Shown piece by piece: positions 43,303-55,222 of a stretch of 64,000 bases of DNA. Origin of the DNA: Maratus speciosus (Eukaryota; Arthropoda; Arachnida; Araneae; Salticidae); contig OZ010786.1 in assembly GCA_963932465.1 (NCBI GenBank), forward strand, positions 274,692,411 to 274,756,410, in the 5' to 3' direction. Both the position numbers and the translations under genes were made by a program. Below the pieces are notes generated by a model, which did no database searches, had not been told where the DNA came from, and worked only from the letters and a program-made list of their open reading frames with translations. Numbering within the stretch: the first letter of the stretch is position 1; each line of letters opens with the position of its first letter.

Positions 43303-44085
43303 TCATTACTTTTTGTACAGTTACAATATATTTAGACACTTTACTTCATGCTTTTTAATGTGTTTACATGAGACTATTTTATTCACCAAGCAACATTCAA
43401 TTTTAATTTAAATTTCCTACAACAAACTATTTGGCTGTCAATTTGCGGCAGAAATCTATATTTTAATACCGCTACACTGAATGCATGTTTTAAAACGAAA
43501 TGTATTGATTCGAAATTTTTATTGTTTCTGAAACAACAATTCCTATGTTAAATTTTCCTATTCAATTTTCCAACTAAATATCCTATAGCGGGGCCTGCTT
43601 TTTGTACTGAAAGTGAATAATAAAGTTATGTGCTTATGCCACACTATGTATCATTCATCCATGGGTGCGGGCAAAGAGGCAGTGCAGAGGAAGGACATTG
43701 CCCCTCCCTGGATTTTCAAATTTAATTAACTAAATAAACTTTTCTCTGATGATTTTGAAAATAACAAGTGGGTAAGTGTGATCACAGATCGCACAGAGGG
43801 TTTCGTTTAATATTCCTTTCAAAACACTTTATCCTTTTGAAAAATCTGTTAGTTCTACATTTCGCAACCAGGGGCGCATTCTATTCTAAACAAACCTCTA
43901 TCCGAATGAAACTCCGTTTTACATACTATCCGTAGATATTTTAGTCGAGGGGATTGAGCCCATAGCCCCGAGATAAGTAGGCGCCACTGGCGATAAAAAG
44001 TGGAACTAAATTATGTAAGACTATGGTGCATAATATGAAAGAATGGTAAAAGGGGTGTCCGCAATAGTTGGAAAAGTGCTCCCCC
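43303..44085. other. No feature recognised
   Basis: AT-rich DNA, with no terminal repeats and no readable protein domain. A 62-codon minus-strand frame at its end overlaps the satellite and has no domain. Confidence 0.4.
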
Positions 44086-44089
44086 GCGT

Positions 44090-44980
44090 GAAAAGGGCTG
44101 AAGTTAGAAAAATTGCTTAAAATACACAAGTTAGAGCCCGGAGGAGTAAATAATATAAGACTTTTTGAAAATTTTATGATTTGTCGTGTGGTCTGAGGTA
44201 TTCAGCTATACGTATGAAAAAAGTCATGTCTCCAACTTAATTAGGGACTCCCTTAGAAAGAATGGCTTAAAATACATATGTGGTAGCTCAAAGGGTTAAG
44301 CGTAAGACTTTTTCAAGATTTTATGATTTGTCGCCTGGCCTCAGGTGTTCTGCTATAAGTATGCAAAATTTCAAATCTGCAATTTAATAAGGGGCTCAGT
44401 TAGAAAGAATTGCTTAAAATACGCATGTGGAAGCCCAAAGGGTTAAATGTACGACTTTTTCAAAATTTTATGATTTCTCGTTTGATGTGAGGTGTTCAGC
44501 TATAAGTATGCAAAATTTCACGCCTCCAACCTAATTAGAGGCTCACTTTGAAAGAATTGTTTAAAATACACATGGGGGAGCCCAAAGGGTTAAATGTACG
44601 ACTTTTTCAAAATTTTATGATTTCTCGTTTGATGTGAGGTGTTCAGCTATAAGTATGCAAAATTTCACGCCTCCAACCTAATTAGGGTTCACTTAGAAAG
44701 AATTGTTTAAAATACACATGCGGGAGCGCAAAGGGTTAAAAGTACGACTTTTTCAAAATTTTATGATTTGTCGTTTGATGTGAGATGTTCAGCTATAAGT
44801 ATGTACAATTTCACGCCTCCAACCTAATTAGGGGCTCACTTAGAAAGGATTGTTTAAAATACACATGTGAGACCCCAGAGGGTTAAATTTACAACTTTTT
44901 TCAAAATTTTATGATTTGTCATTTGATGGGAGGTGTTCAGCTGTAAATATGCAAAATTTCACGCCTCCAACATGTATAGT
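44090..44980. repeat. Satellite array, monomer about 147 bp, six copies
   Basis: The marker TTTAAAATACACATG or its variant GCTTAAAATAC recurs at about 44115, 44265, 44412, 44559, 44705 and 44852: spacings of 150, 147, 147, 146 and 147 bp. Each unit contains TTTTATGATTTSTCGTTTGA, GTGTTCAGCTATAAGTATGC and CACGCCTCCAACCTAATTAG. Central copies are nearly identical; outer ones more diverged, especially the first. Confidence 0.92.
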
Positions 44981-45010
44981 TTCTGAGAACGGGCTCTGTG
45001 ACGGACAGAA

Positions 45011-45225
45011 TATCTCAATTTGTTGATTTTCTGTAAGCAAGTAAACCCAGATAAACCCCCAGTATAGGTTTACAATGGAAGTCTATGGGAATTTGGCGAA
45101 ATATTAGAGATATTGCCAAGGTGGCGTCACTTTTGGCGACTAATTTTGGTCGCCAAGTTTGGCGATTTATCGCCATGTTGGCGAGAAACTTGGCGGTATT
45201 TGACGACAGAACAGCGTCCCCTCCT
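45011..45225 (-). repeat. CGCCAA-rich terminal-like repeat, right copy
   Basis: Inverted counterpart of 38455-38645: CTCAATTTGTTGATTTTCTG at the start, GAATTTGGCGAAATATTAGA in the middle, and GACAGAACAGCGTCCCC at the end. It has about 25 bp more than the left copy around AAACCCCCAGTATAGG. It starts right after the satellite array. Confidence 0.65.
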
Positions 45226-46043
45226 ACAGCAAATTAAAATTTCGCCTAATAGACGCAATGGTAAAGTAAAAATGGGCACCCCTAGGTGGGTAATTCATTG
45301 ATTTTCACAATTTTTTTATTTTTTTCCTTAGTTTTATAGTGTAAACGAACTACGCACCAAATTTGAAGTCTGTAGCTGCAGTAGATATACGAGATCTTTT
45401 TGATGAGTGAGTGAGTCATCAGTCAGTCAGTGGTAAAATTATCGATTATCAGACATTTTCAAATGTCATTATCTCGGAAACTAATTATGCGTTATTTATA
45501 AAATTTTGGATTTTAGGTAATTAGGATGGCCTTACTACACATTTCGTATAACAAGTACGTAGGTCTCATAGATGTTCAGTTGTAGAGCATTGAAATTTGA
45601 TGAAAACAGCTCGAAATGGTTCGTGTAAATAACACACGGCTATGTCAGGCGAACTTGGCTGACCACTGCCGTGTGTCTAGATATGTTGGCCCAACTGTAG
45701 CTTTAAATGTCCAACAGGAGACGCTGTTTCGCAATTTGTAACTGCACTATTTAAATTAATGTATTAGAATGATGCAGAAGAACACTTTGCGATAGACAAT
45801 ACATACTAGTTTTTTTTTTTTTTAATTATTGGTTTCATCATAAAATAATTTGCACATTCGACAGTGTATATGGATTTGCTTTAGTTGGAATGTGTCACTC
45901 TCCATATGAAAAGAAGATTTGTTTATCATTTGTGCAATTCAAAAAATCGTAGTTTATGGTAATTTGATTCATTACTACTCTAAAAAATGAGAAATTATTA
46001 TTTTCCTCGAATAAGGCAAATAAGGGAGTTGATCATCTTGATT
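45226..46043. other. No gene recognised
   Basis: Contains a TGAGTGAGTGAGTCATCAGTCAGTCAGT-type tetranucleotide stretch near 45400-45432 and a T-run near 45810. Otherwise AT-rich with no recognisable feature. Confidence 0.4.
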
Positions 46044-46500
46044 AATACTTGATTATCCCTTCGACCAATTTCGCCAAATTATACAAATCGCCAACTTATA
46101 CAAATGAAAGAATGTTGCTATTCTAAAAATTTAAGGTAGGAAAATTAATGAATTTCAATAAAAAAAATTGCTAAAGAATAGGGTTACTTTAATGATGACG
46201 TTCACTTATGGCGTAGCGACATACCAAATATAAAATTTGATTTATTTAGAGGATTTCGGACGAAAGAATACTAATAGTTTACGTATTTAGATGCAGAATT
46301 ATTAAATTAAACCATAAGCAAACTGATATTTTTAAAATATTGTATTTGTGAATAAAATGTAAGTATTTTAAATGTAATAATCGAATTTATTAAGAGACAA
46401 AATAAATATCAATGATAACGGAAAATTGCAAGGAACCTAATGCTCTTGTCAAAAATCTTAGTCGGATATAACTATAAAATGTAAATAAACATTAAATTGA

Positions 46501-46548
<48 letters not shown>

Positions 46549-46759
46549 CAGTAATTTTATATAACGAAAGAACAAATAAATTAGTAAAACATTATTAATA
46601 ATACAAGTAAAACGTCGAATTAAACAGACTTGATGACATTACAAACACGTATAATATATTTAATATAAAGTGAATTCACATTTATGATCATCCATTATTG
46701 GCATTTAATCTTACAGTTTGGAGACAGTTTTTTGGTCGATGTAATGATCAAGTAGTACC
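46044..46759. mobile_element. GGTACT/CGCCAA-type MITE, long copy (about 0.7 kb)
   Basis: The ends ATACTTGATTATCCCTTCGACC and the reverse complement of GGTACTACTTGATCATTACATCGACC are followed by CGCCAAATT motifs on the left. Inner sequence (ACGAAAGAACAAATAA, AAAACGTCGAATTAA, CCATTATTGGCATTTAATC) is shared with 49011-49293 and, reversed, with the Helitrons at 54700-54900. A 43-bp poly-A tract (46504-46546) lies inside. Confidence 0.6.
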
Positions 46760-49010
46760 TAAATAAGATACTATTCCATCTACAGAAACTCCGTTCAACA
46801 TTACCGAAACGTCAGTGAAGGCTTACTGTGGAGACACGAAAAGTTTTGATTTCCGTTTGTCTGTCTGTCTGTTCCGCGATAACTGCCGTAAAAATCATCC
46901 GATTAGCTTAAAATTAAGGATGTACGTTGGTGAAATCCCCGGATTTAGCTGTATAGTTTTTGGTTAAATTTGGTTCATTCGTTCGGAATATATAGAACAT
47001 TTTATTTTGCGACTTAATGCTTTCCTATAGCAATTCAGACGATTTTTCCATTTTTATTTGTTGAAAGGAAATGGCTCATATGATTAAAGGATTTAAATGG
47101 CAAATTATGGATGATGAAATTTCCTAATTAGAGCCATACATTATTCATATTAGTTTGAAATTTTGTGTATAAATTTGTCAGAGTTTTTAAATTCGGTGTA
47201 TAACTTATGGAAGGATTTTATATATGTGTTCCAATAATATAAAATACTTTTTTTTTTTATAAATTTATTTTTTTTAAAAGCACATATTTCATTGTTTTTA
47301 TTTTCTTTTAACTGTTACCTAGCAACGGAACTACACCTAAAAATATCATAAATGTGAAAGTATGTGTAATTGTTTGAAGGCAAATCAAAGTCAAAAGGGA
47401 CGAATTAACGCCTTTGTGTTTTTACATATAGATGGAATTTACCCCAGAAATAAAGAAAGACTATATTCTATTTATTTTGTTCAAATATTTTTCTTTTAAA
47501 TTAAAAAGTTCATTATTTTTATGAGAAATAAATCGACATTTTGCTATAAAATTTAACAATCATTTTTTTTTTTTTAATTGTTACCAAGAAAATCCGATCC
47601 CGGAATAATAATTTATCCTAAACAGTTAATTTTGATTTGAAAGATTTTCATGTGCAAGAGGAAAATGAAATAAAAAGTAGACATGAATACGTCCTCATAT
47701 TGGAAATAAAACGAAAATACGAAAAGAAGGTGAATTTGATCTCATATATAACAAATAAAATGAATACACTTTGAGATTGAAATAAAAGGGGCTTGTGTTA
47801 TGATATTAACTCTTATTATTAAAAAAAAATTGTTTTTACTAATATCTCATGGTTTTTATCGTCTGCAGACAGCTAACAGAAATGTTAATTTTTAATAGAA
47901 AATTTCAATGAGAAAAAAAAAACTTTTTAAAAGCAAGTATATAGTAAATGTCAAAATTATACACCGCAAAATTATCGCTGTCGAAATGACGTCATTGTAT
48001 CGGGAAATAAATATTTTCATTCTTAAAAACCAAGCATTAACTAGATTGCCTGAAAAATTAGTTTTTGTCGAGTGTTAATGCCGCCTCATTTCAGAAAATA
48101 TGAATGAAAATTATTTTATGTTTAAAAAGAAATTACATTTTCATTCATAAAACCTAAACTTTTAATATAATTGCGTCAATGTAAATCATTTTCTGTCCAC
48201 CAATATTGAAAAACTAGAAAGGTAGCCCGTCAAAAATGACGGAAATTTAGATATAAAGATATATACAACTCATGTGCAAGAATATGAGTTTTCTCGATTG
48301 TTCCGCAGTGATAGATGAAAATAACACATTTTAAGAACGAAACATATTTATGAAAAATGTGTACAGTATAAGACCACTAATCTGCACAGTTTGTTTCCAA
48401 GTGTTATGCAGATTTGAGGCTTTTTGCGGTCATGTCAATTCAATCTTTGTTTACATTTTTTTTTAATTTATATATTGGACAATTTAGATTGTTAAGCCTT
48501 AAAAATAAATAAATTACACACTTGAAGTAAGGCAAAAAATATTAGATTATCGTATACGATTTCATGAAATGATGTTATATGTGTGCTTCACGATCTTGGT
48601 TACGACGTTGGCAAAATTGGCTGCAACTTGTCATAATCCTAATAGTGTGGGCCGCTATAACAAAAAAGTAACCAGTTTTTAGTAAAATTTCTGATATAAA
48701 GTAGTTTTCAAAAACTTGTGTAAAATTGCAGGCCGTTCTCATGTTATGTCAGTCCTAAGAATAATATTTCTAACACTGAAGATTTTCCATGTATATGTGG
48801 AATTTAGAAAAGCTTCTCCAAAAGAAAGGTCCTGAAATGACATTGTAATTTCTCTAATTTCAAAGTTTAATCGGCCCCTGATGTTGTTTACTGAAATCTA
48901 ATAAATACAGTTATTTTGAATATTACAACAGAATTAAACAGGTAAACTTATTTAACTTAAACCCGCTGTTACTTCCCGATGTTATTTTTTACTCTTAAGA
49001 AAGAAAATTA
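46760..49010. other. Long AT-rich stretch without recognised gene
   Basis: Near 46850 the phrase TTTCCGTTTGTCTGTCTGTC followed by TTCCGCGATAACT is of a kind common in dispersed arthropod repeats (often near Helitron or LINE ends). Near 48364 CAGTATAAGACCACTAATC resembles a pogo-type end but has no partner. Nothing else can be supported. Confidence 0.4.
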
Positions 49011-49293
49011 GGTACTTCTTAGTTATACCGTCGAAAAATTTCGCCAAATTATATAAATCGCCAAACCACTCGCCAAATGATACACATTGACATATTTTTT
49101 TAATTTTAAATAACGAAAGAACAAATAATTAATAAACATTAATAAAAATACAAATAAAACGTCGAATTAATGGTTTTATTGGCCATTATTGGCATTTAAT
49201 CTTACAATTAATTAATTAATGGCAACCATTATTGGCAATTAATCTTGCAATTTGGCGACAGTAATTTGGTCGACGGGATAACTATGAAGTACC
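49011..49293. mobile_element. GGTACT/CGCCAA-type MITE, short copy (283 bp)
   Basis: Inverted ends GGTACTTCTTAGTTATACCG and the reverse complement of GGTACTTCATAGTTATCCCG, then GTCGA and CGCCAAATT. The interior matches 46044-46759 (ACGAAAGAACAAATAAT, AAAACGTCGAATTAATGG, ATTGGCATTTAATCTTACA). Non-coding. Confidence 0.75.
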
Positions 49294-49756
49294 GAAAATT
49301 ATTTACATTTTTCAAATCATGCATTTATAATTTTTTTCCGTCTTTAATAACTAAAAAAGGAAAAAATATGCTTTTGTTCTGAGCTCATAAATATGACAAT
49401 AAAATAATGTAACTAAGAGACATTGCAAAATTAAATCTTTGTGATTTCAAACCCTAAACAAACGATACCGTCACCATTTTACCTACTATGACGTCATTAG
49501 AATATTGTCCATTGATTGTTGGAGAACTTACTTTGTGTATGATTACCTGAATGATTTAATATTTTTTACGTTTCACGATGAATGAATCACTTGTTTTTGT
49601 ATAGGTTTATGGAATGAGATATTAAGCTGTGAACCTAATTTCAACTGAAATTATCCAAGGATATATGTATTTTTAATTGAAATTAAAAACCATGATTTGA
49701 TCTCGAAATAAAAAGTTTTAGTTTGTATAATTGGCTATTTCTGTTAATTATTTATT

Positions 49757-50450
49757 TAGGTACTTTCCCATTATAGAGCATTTTTAAAAAAAGCTTGACG
49801 CAATCCGGGCATCAGAAAGTGAGATATGTTGCCAAAATATATAAACATCTATGAAAACAATTCTAATGAACTTTTATTTTTGTTTATATATGCACTTATA
49901 TACATAGAAAAAATAGTTTCTAAATATATATAATATTTTTTTATATACAAATTACACACAGATTTCAGATATGAACCGGGATACCTAACTGGCGCCAATA
50001 TGGTGTTATTTTGCCAGCTATGGTAACCCGGCTATTGTTTTTTATTTATTAATAAATTGTTTATTTACTTTTATTTTCTGTTTTTAATTATATAAACTGT
50101 TTTGTTCTATAATTATTAATCAAACTTTTATTTATTTATAGTTATTTCCTTTTCAAAATGATAGCAAATAATTTAAAAATATATAAGTAACTGGTATTCG
50201 AAAGCGAGAATTCTGCCAAATTGGCGTCAGAGAAAAAACATGCCAACCCCGATGCGTATATGACATCTGCAAAATTACTACTGTTTCTTTATAAAAATGG
50301 GTAAATAGCTTTATTTTATATTAAATAAATTGCATACATATGGAAAAATTGCTTGTGAGTATGAAGCAGTAAATAGGTTGTCAGAAAATACGCTGGCAAA
50401 CTTCTTTCTCGCCAAGAAACTTTTCTCCGAAGTATTGTACATAAGCAATG
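49757..50450. repeat. Dispersed repeat, copy A (interrupted)
   Basis: Begins GGTACTTTCCCATTATAG and shares with 51380-52043 the phrases GGGCATCAGAAAGTGAGAT, 'ATCTATGAAAACAA', 'TTAAATAAATTGCATA' and 'TTTCTCGCCAAG'. It contains the GGCACA-type MITE at 49956-50270, which copy B lacks at the same point. Confidence 0.6.
49956..50270. mobile_element. GGCACA-type MITE, copy 1 (degenerate)
   Basis: It has the family's internal phrases (CGCCAATATGG, GGTAACCCGG, CAAATTGGCGTCAGA, GTATATGACATCTG). The flanking duplication is CAAATTAC (49948-49955) and AAAATTAC (50271-50278), 7 of 8 matching. The corresponding site in copy B of the parent repeat (TACAAATTACATCTG near 51870) is empty. Confidence 0.7.
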
Positions 50451-51061
50451 ATTGCTAGAAATGCATTTTTAATTATGATATGCGCTTTTATGTTTCACTA
50501 CATTTATGCATACTATACTGTGTGTATAAATGCTACAGTTCATATGCAGGGCTACACAAAAGAATTCGTAAGGGTTACTGAGTATGAGAGTAAATTGCTT
50601 AAAGGTGGTTTTTAAAGGAGTTATGCATTTTTACGCTGAACTGCATTTAGTTTACTAAGAAATGTTTGTAGAATATAGATAAAATGATATACAGGGTCAC
50701 GCAAAGAATTGGATACATAACCGTCTATGGATGATAATATCTGGAAATGTGATTTCAGTAGTTTTAAGAGTAGTTTAAATTAAATTTTGGCTAAATAGTG
50801 GCATTTAATAACGATACTATTGGATATGGACGGTAACTGCTGAAATAAATTTTTAAAATATTTTATGCGTCTTATGTTTACTTAGTTATCTTATTTACCT
50901 GATTTCCTCAAACAACGAAGTTTTGTTAAAGCATTCAGGATGTGTTGGAAAGTGTTTCATATTCTATGCTTAACGCATGATTTATCTTTCTTCTTTAGTC
51001 TTATTTTGAATTTATTTTATTCTTAAATTTTTTTAGTCTTATACTGCTTTATAGAAACTTT
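50451..51061. other. No feature recognised
   Basis: AT-rich DNA with a possible TACAGGGTCACGCAAAGAATT mariner-like end at 50690 but no partner. Nothing else supported. Confidence 0.35.
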
Positions 51062-51242
51062 GGCACAGTTGTCATATACGCCAATTTGACGAAAACATCA
51101 ACAGCATAAACAACAACAACATCCGGGTTACCATATCAAGCAAAATAACGACACTTTGGCACCAGTTAAGTACCCGTTGTGTATATGGCATTGGCGTCAG
51201 AAAAACATCGCGCCAATATGGGGCGTATATGACATCTGTGCC
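51062..51242. mobile_element. GGCACA-type MITE, copy 2 (181 bp)
   Basis: The ends GGCACAGTTGTCATATACGCC and the reverse complement of GGCACAGATGTCATATACGCC are flanked by a perfect 8-bp duplication GAAACTTT (51054-51061 and 51243-51250). Internal phrases are ATCCGGGTTACCATATCAAG and AAAATAACGACACTTTGGC. Confidence 0.9.
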
Positions 51243-51417
51243 GAAACTTTAATATTTAATGTTTAAACTCTTCGCCCCAACCCACTTGCATATAGTACAA
51301 ACTATAACACAGCTAGCGCAAAATAATAGACAGTTTGCTACTTTTCCACTGTAGGGGCTTTGGCGTTTTTTTTTTTTTTAAAGCTTTGTGTAATTTGGGC
51401 ATCAGAAAGTGAGATTT

Positions 51418-52043
51418 GGGTACTTTTCCGTTATACGGATACCATTGTTGCCAAGCATAATAGTGGGCGCAAAATGAAAATCACGTGAATTGAAGCATTT
51501 GAAAAATAAAAGAAAAAACATGTCGATACTAAAGTGAGCATTTAAAAAATATAACATTTGAAAATTCCAGACTTTTACGAACTATTTCATTAAATCACGA
51601 ATATATACTTAAAATAAGTGAACAAATAAGTGTTATAAAATAAAGCAATAAAATAAAACTCATATTAAACTGCTAGCATAAAATTACAAATATCTTTTAG
51701 CATTTTGAAATAATTGGCACATTAGCATACATTTTGGCATGGTCGTATAACGGGAAAATATCGAGATTTGTTGTCAAATCATATAAACAGCTATGAAAAC
51801 AAACTTGATGAGCGTTTTTGTTTGTTTTATATGTTTATTTTATGTGTATATTATTGATGTTTTTATGTACAAATTACATCTGTTTCTGTATAAAATTAGA
51901 GAAACGGCTTTTTTATGTTAAATAAATCGCATAAATATCGAAAAAAATGCGTGTGTATATAAAATGAAACAGTGGATAGGTTCCCGGAAAATAAGTTGCC
52001 GAATTTCCTTTTTCGCCAAGGCACCTATACTGGAAAAGTACCT
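51418..52043. repeat. Dispersed repeat, copy B, with GGTACTTTTCC inverted ends
   Basis: GGTACTTTTCCGTTATACGG (51418) and ATACTGGAAAAGTACC (52043) are short inverted ends. Sequence from about 51770 aligns with copy A at 49757-50450. The stretch just before (51370-51410) repeats GGGCATCAGAAAGTGAGAT. A 61-codon frame near its right end has no domain. Confidence 0.55.
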
Positions 52044-53290
52044 AAAGCACATTAAAATCGCACAGTTGGGAGCTCACACAGTACAGCGTCGGCTATTGGC
52101 GGTTATTTTATTAGTAGCATCGGGAGGAAGATGTAAAGATGTACTTTAAATTCTCACTCATAGATTTTGAAAAAATATCTTAAAAGAGCGGAGTTTAAAT
52201 TAAATTTCGGAGACCTCCTTTATGAAAGATTAATGATTTTAAATGGGAATTTCGCCAAATTAGCCAGCTGTCACAAAGTTGGCTAACATTTGGCGCTACT
52301 GTGGTAACCCTGCATTAGTATATATTCACAATTACTCATCTCAATGAGGCGGTCCTACCGGAATCGTGAGGGACACACAGAGACTTGGATTTTATATAAA
52401 TACATAAGGCTCTGAAGTGTAAAAAGAAATCTAAGATTTGCGATAACAATTAGCGCAATCAATAAAAAGTTACACATGTAAATTTATGAGACCACGGGTG
52501 GTTCAGGGGGTGGGGGGCTGAACCCCCCTGAAGAAATCTACTTTATTATTTAAAAAAATACCAGAATTAGTAGCTCATGAAAATTTCAAAATATCCTTTT
52601 ATAACGACGTTTATAATTTAATGCTTCTAATGTCTGAAAACTTCGTATTTTTTATTCTTATAAATAATTACATAATTTGAAAACTTTAAACTGCGGTTTG
52701 CAGGAAATTGAATATTACCAAAGTTTGTCTAAAAACAATGACTTGCAGAGCTGACGTTGAGGCTCCTGATCTGCAGATTTACTAGTTTAATTGAAAGGTT
52801 GTTGCTCTGGCATTACAAGAAGTCGAAAAAAAAAAATCAGCATGTGCAAATACTGAGAGTGTATAAAAAGAAACGAGAGAATTGAATGAATAAGAGTCTG
52901 TACTACCTTATGCATGGCATCTACGAGTAAATAGCTAATTCGTTCCACTAACGTTACGCATCTAAAATTAACTCTCTGGCAAGAGTAATTCTTTCTTACA
53001 AATCCAAGAATGCTGAAGTAAGGGATTTCTCTATGAGTCAAGATATATGCTTTTTTCTTTCTAGTAGACTGGTTTTACTTTTCTCCAAAGTAACATGTAA
53101 TATATAGAGAAGTTCAAAAGTGATGCAACAACCACCAACAGGAAATAGGGCGGAGTGAGGTGATTATTTGCCACTTTGCATAAAGATCCATATAACTGAG
53201 TAGCGAAATTGAAGTGAAACAAAAGTTTTATTCTGACAAGAGAGAAAATCTAATCCCTAACAATTTTAACTAGTTTTATTGTTTAACAAT
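52044..53290. other. No gene recognised
   Basis: Short motif clusters only: CGCCAAATTAGCC and TTTGGCGCTACTGTGGTAACCC near 52250-52310 recall the CGCCAA families, and GGTTCAGGGGG with CCCCCCTGAA forms a hairpin at about 52500-52540. The rest is AT-rich. Minus-strand frames lack domains. Confidence 0.4.
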
Positions 53291-53296
53291 TACCTT

Positions 53297-53684
53297 ATAT
53301 ACTCGCGTATAAGTCGAGGAATTTGTGACAATTTTCGGTAAGCAAATTTGGGGGGTCGGCTTATACGCGAGTCAGTTAAAAAAGCAAAAGCAAAAACTTC
53401 GAATATTGCAAAAATATGGCATTTTATGTGTATGAATAGAAAAATAATATATAAAATATAGAAATAATAATAATTTATAATTAAAAAAATTTTCAATGAT
53501 TTGTTTTTGTTAACTTACTAATTTTTTTGCACTGGCAAGTGTAATCTTTGGTTTGATTTTGTGCAAAATTAAAGCAAAAAGTTAGGGGGTCGACTTATAC
53601 GCGGGTTTTTGATTTTTTTCCAGAATTTGCATTCGAAAGTTAGGGGGTCGACTTATACGCGAGTCGACTTATACGCGAGTATAT
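53297..53684. mobile_element. TIR element with ACTCGCGTATAAGTCGA ends (about 390 bp)
   Basis: Left end ATATACTCGCGTATAAGTCG, right end CGACTTATACGCGAGTATAT. The right side carries the unit 'TTAGGGGGTCGACTTATACGCG' twice and then GTCGACTTATACGCGAG again; a related unit (GGGGGGTCGGCTTATACGCG) is on the left. TA dinucleotides flank both ends. No coding content. Probably Tc1/mariner or pogo-type. Confidence 0.8.
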
Positions 53685-53816
53685 ACGGTATATATAATTT
53701 TAATAAAATTAAAGAAGGTTTGACCAATTATCACCCCTGGTGTGAATGGTGTGACCAATGGTGTGATTATTGGTCATTATTTGTGATCAAATATCAAGAT
53801 TTTAAACACTCAAAAA

Positions 53817-55092
53817 TCTCTCTATTCTAAAAAAAAGTAACTACCGCTGTCACCGCCGCCGCCGCCGCCGGTTTTGATTTTTTTGTGACCGGAGGCCTTT
53901 CTTCGTTAGTATTAACAAAAATAATGCATACAAAAATATGAAAATCGGTGGTTTTATATAGAAATGTTTGATAAACACGCTGATGCAGACAGTTTTCAAA
54001 TCGAAGAATTATTTTAAGAGATATTTAATGCTAAAGTTGGACAAAATCGTTCCACTAAAAAAGTTTTATAGCAGCAAAATGACAGTGTAATCATTTTTCG
54101 ATCATTTTATGCGTTAGAATTTGCCGGAGTGCAGATTGCATTAATTTTTTTATTTTGACTCATTTTTCGAGGTTTTATTTCTATTTTAAATTCAAATTTT
54201 CAGCAATTCTAGAGATATTTTTTACAGATTTCAGAAAATTGTACTAATTGAAACTGTTGCCAACTGTATAAAAAGCGCAAGCAATAATGTTTGGTTCAAA
54301 TTAAAAATTTATTTACACGTGACTATTATAAACAGGAAAAAAACTTTAAAATTAGAATTAAATAATTACGTATAAAAAGCAGGAACTTATTAAAAATTAC
54401 GTCATAAAAAGTATAATTTTAAAAGAGAAAGGATATTGTAAAATAATAAATTCATTAACATGCGTTAGAAGTCTTAGGAGAAATTACGTCATATTTACGT
54501 CACATTATAGTTATTGCATGAAATGAACGCAAAATAAAAAAAGTTTAAATTTAGAAATTGCGCTAGACATTTATTTGATATTTTGAGAATTAATTTAAAA
54601 TGTCTCATTTAAAAGAACTTTCTTTTCGGTTTGTTAAAAAATACCAGGAGACAAAGACTCTCTTTACTTAATTCCTTTTATATTAGCTTATTTTGAAATG
54701 TTGTTACACGTGTATACGTCATCAAGTTATTTTTATTTCGACGTTTTATTTGTGTTTTTATTAATGTTGTACGAATTTATTTGTTCTTTCGTTATTTAAA
54801 ATAAAAATTATATCAATTTGTATAATTTGGCGAGTGGTTTGGCGATTTATATAATTTGGCGAAATGGGTCGACAGGATAATCAAGTAGTACCGCAGCGGA
54901 TTTGGCGTTAAAATTCCCCAATCAAAGAGAAATGAATAGAAATTCGTTTATAGGGAGATCGCCACTGTTTTTTAAATTATAATTCAATCTTTCGAAATCT
55001 TTTTAAAGCCGATCAAATTAGCGTGCATTTAGAGTCTGCGGTGTCTGGACGGGGGTTGGCGAGCGTAGCTCGTAGGGGGCCGAGCCCCCTAG
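53817..55092 (+). mobile_element. Non-autonomous Helitron, copy 1 (1.28 kb)
   Basis: It starts TCTCTCTATTCTAAAAAAAA after an A, and ends with the hairpin GTAGGGGGCCGAGCCCCCTAG before a T, the usual A|TC...CTAG|T arrangement. A (GCC)n run at 53852-53870 sits just inside the 5' end. The 3' part contains the GTCGAC/CGCCAA segment shared with the MITEs at 46 and 49 kb. No Rep/helicase coding is present. Confidence 0.88.
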
Positions 55093-55222
55093 TTTATTAA
55101 ATTATTGAATGAAACATTCTTGGAATAAATTTAGTACTCATATTGCTTGTAAATATAAAGAGAGTTATGAAAAATGTTTAAAAATAAAGAACTTTACTAA
55201 AATGTTTGGAAATTCAAATATA

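Noticed and set aside
44090..44980. Direct repeats as a possible CRISPR array
   Set aside because: Units are contiguous 147-bp monomers without spacers, in a eukaryotic repeat setting; this is a satellite.
48364..48430. CAGTATAAGACCACTAATCTGC as a pogo/Tigger left end
   Set aside because: No matching inverted end could be found within the next 2 kb.
53850..53872. GCC trinucleotide run as a CpG-island or coding repeat
   Set aside because: It is part of the Helitron 5' end and is also present, shorter, in the second copy at 55258.
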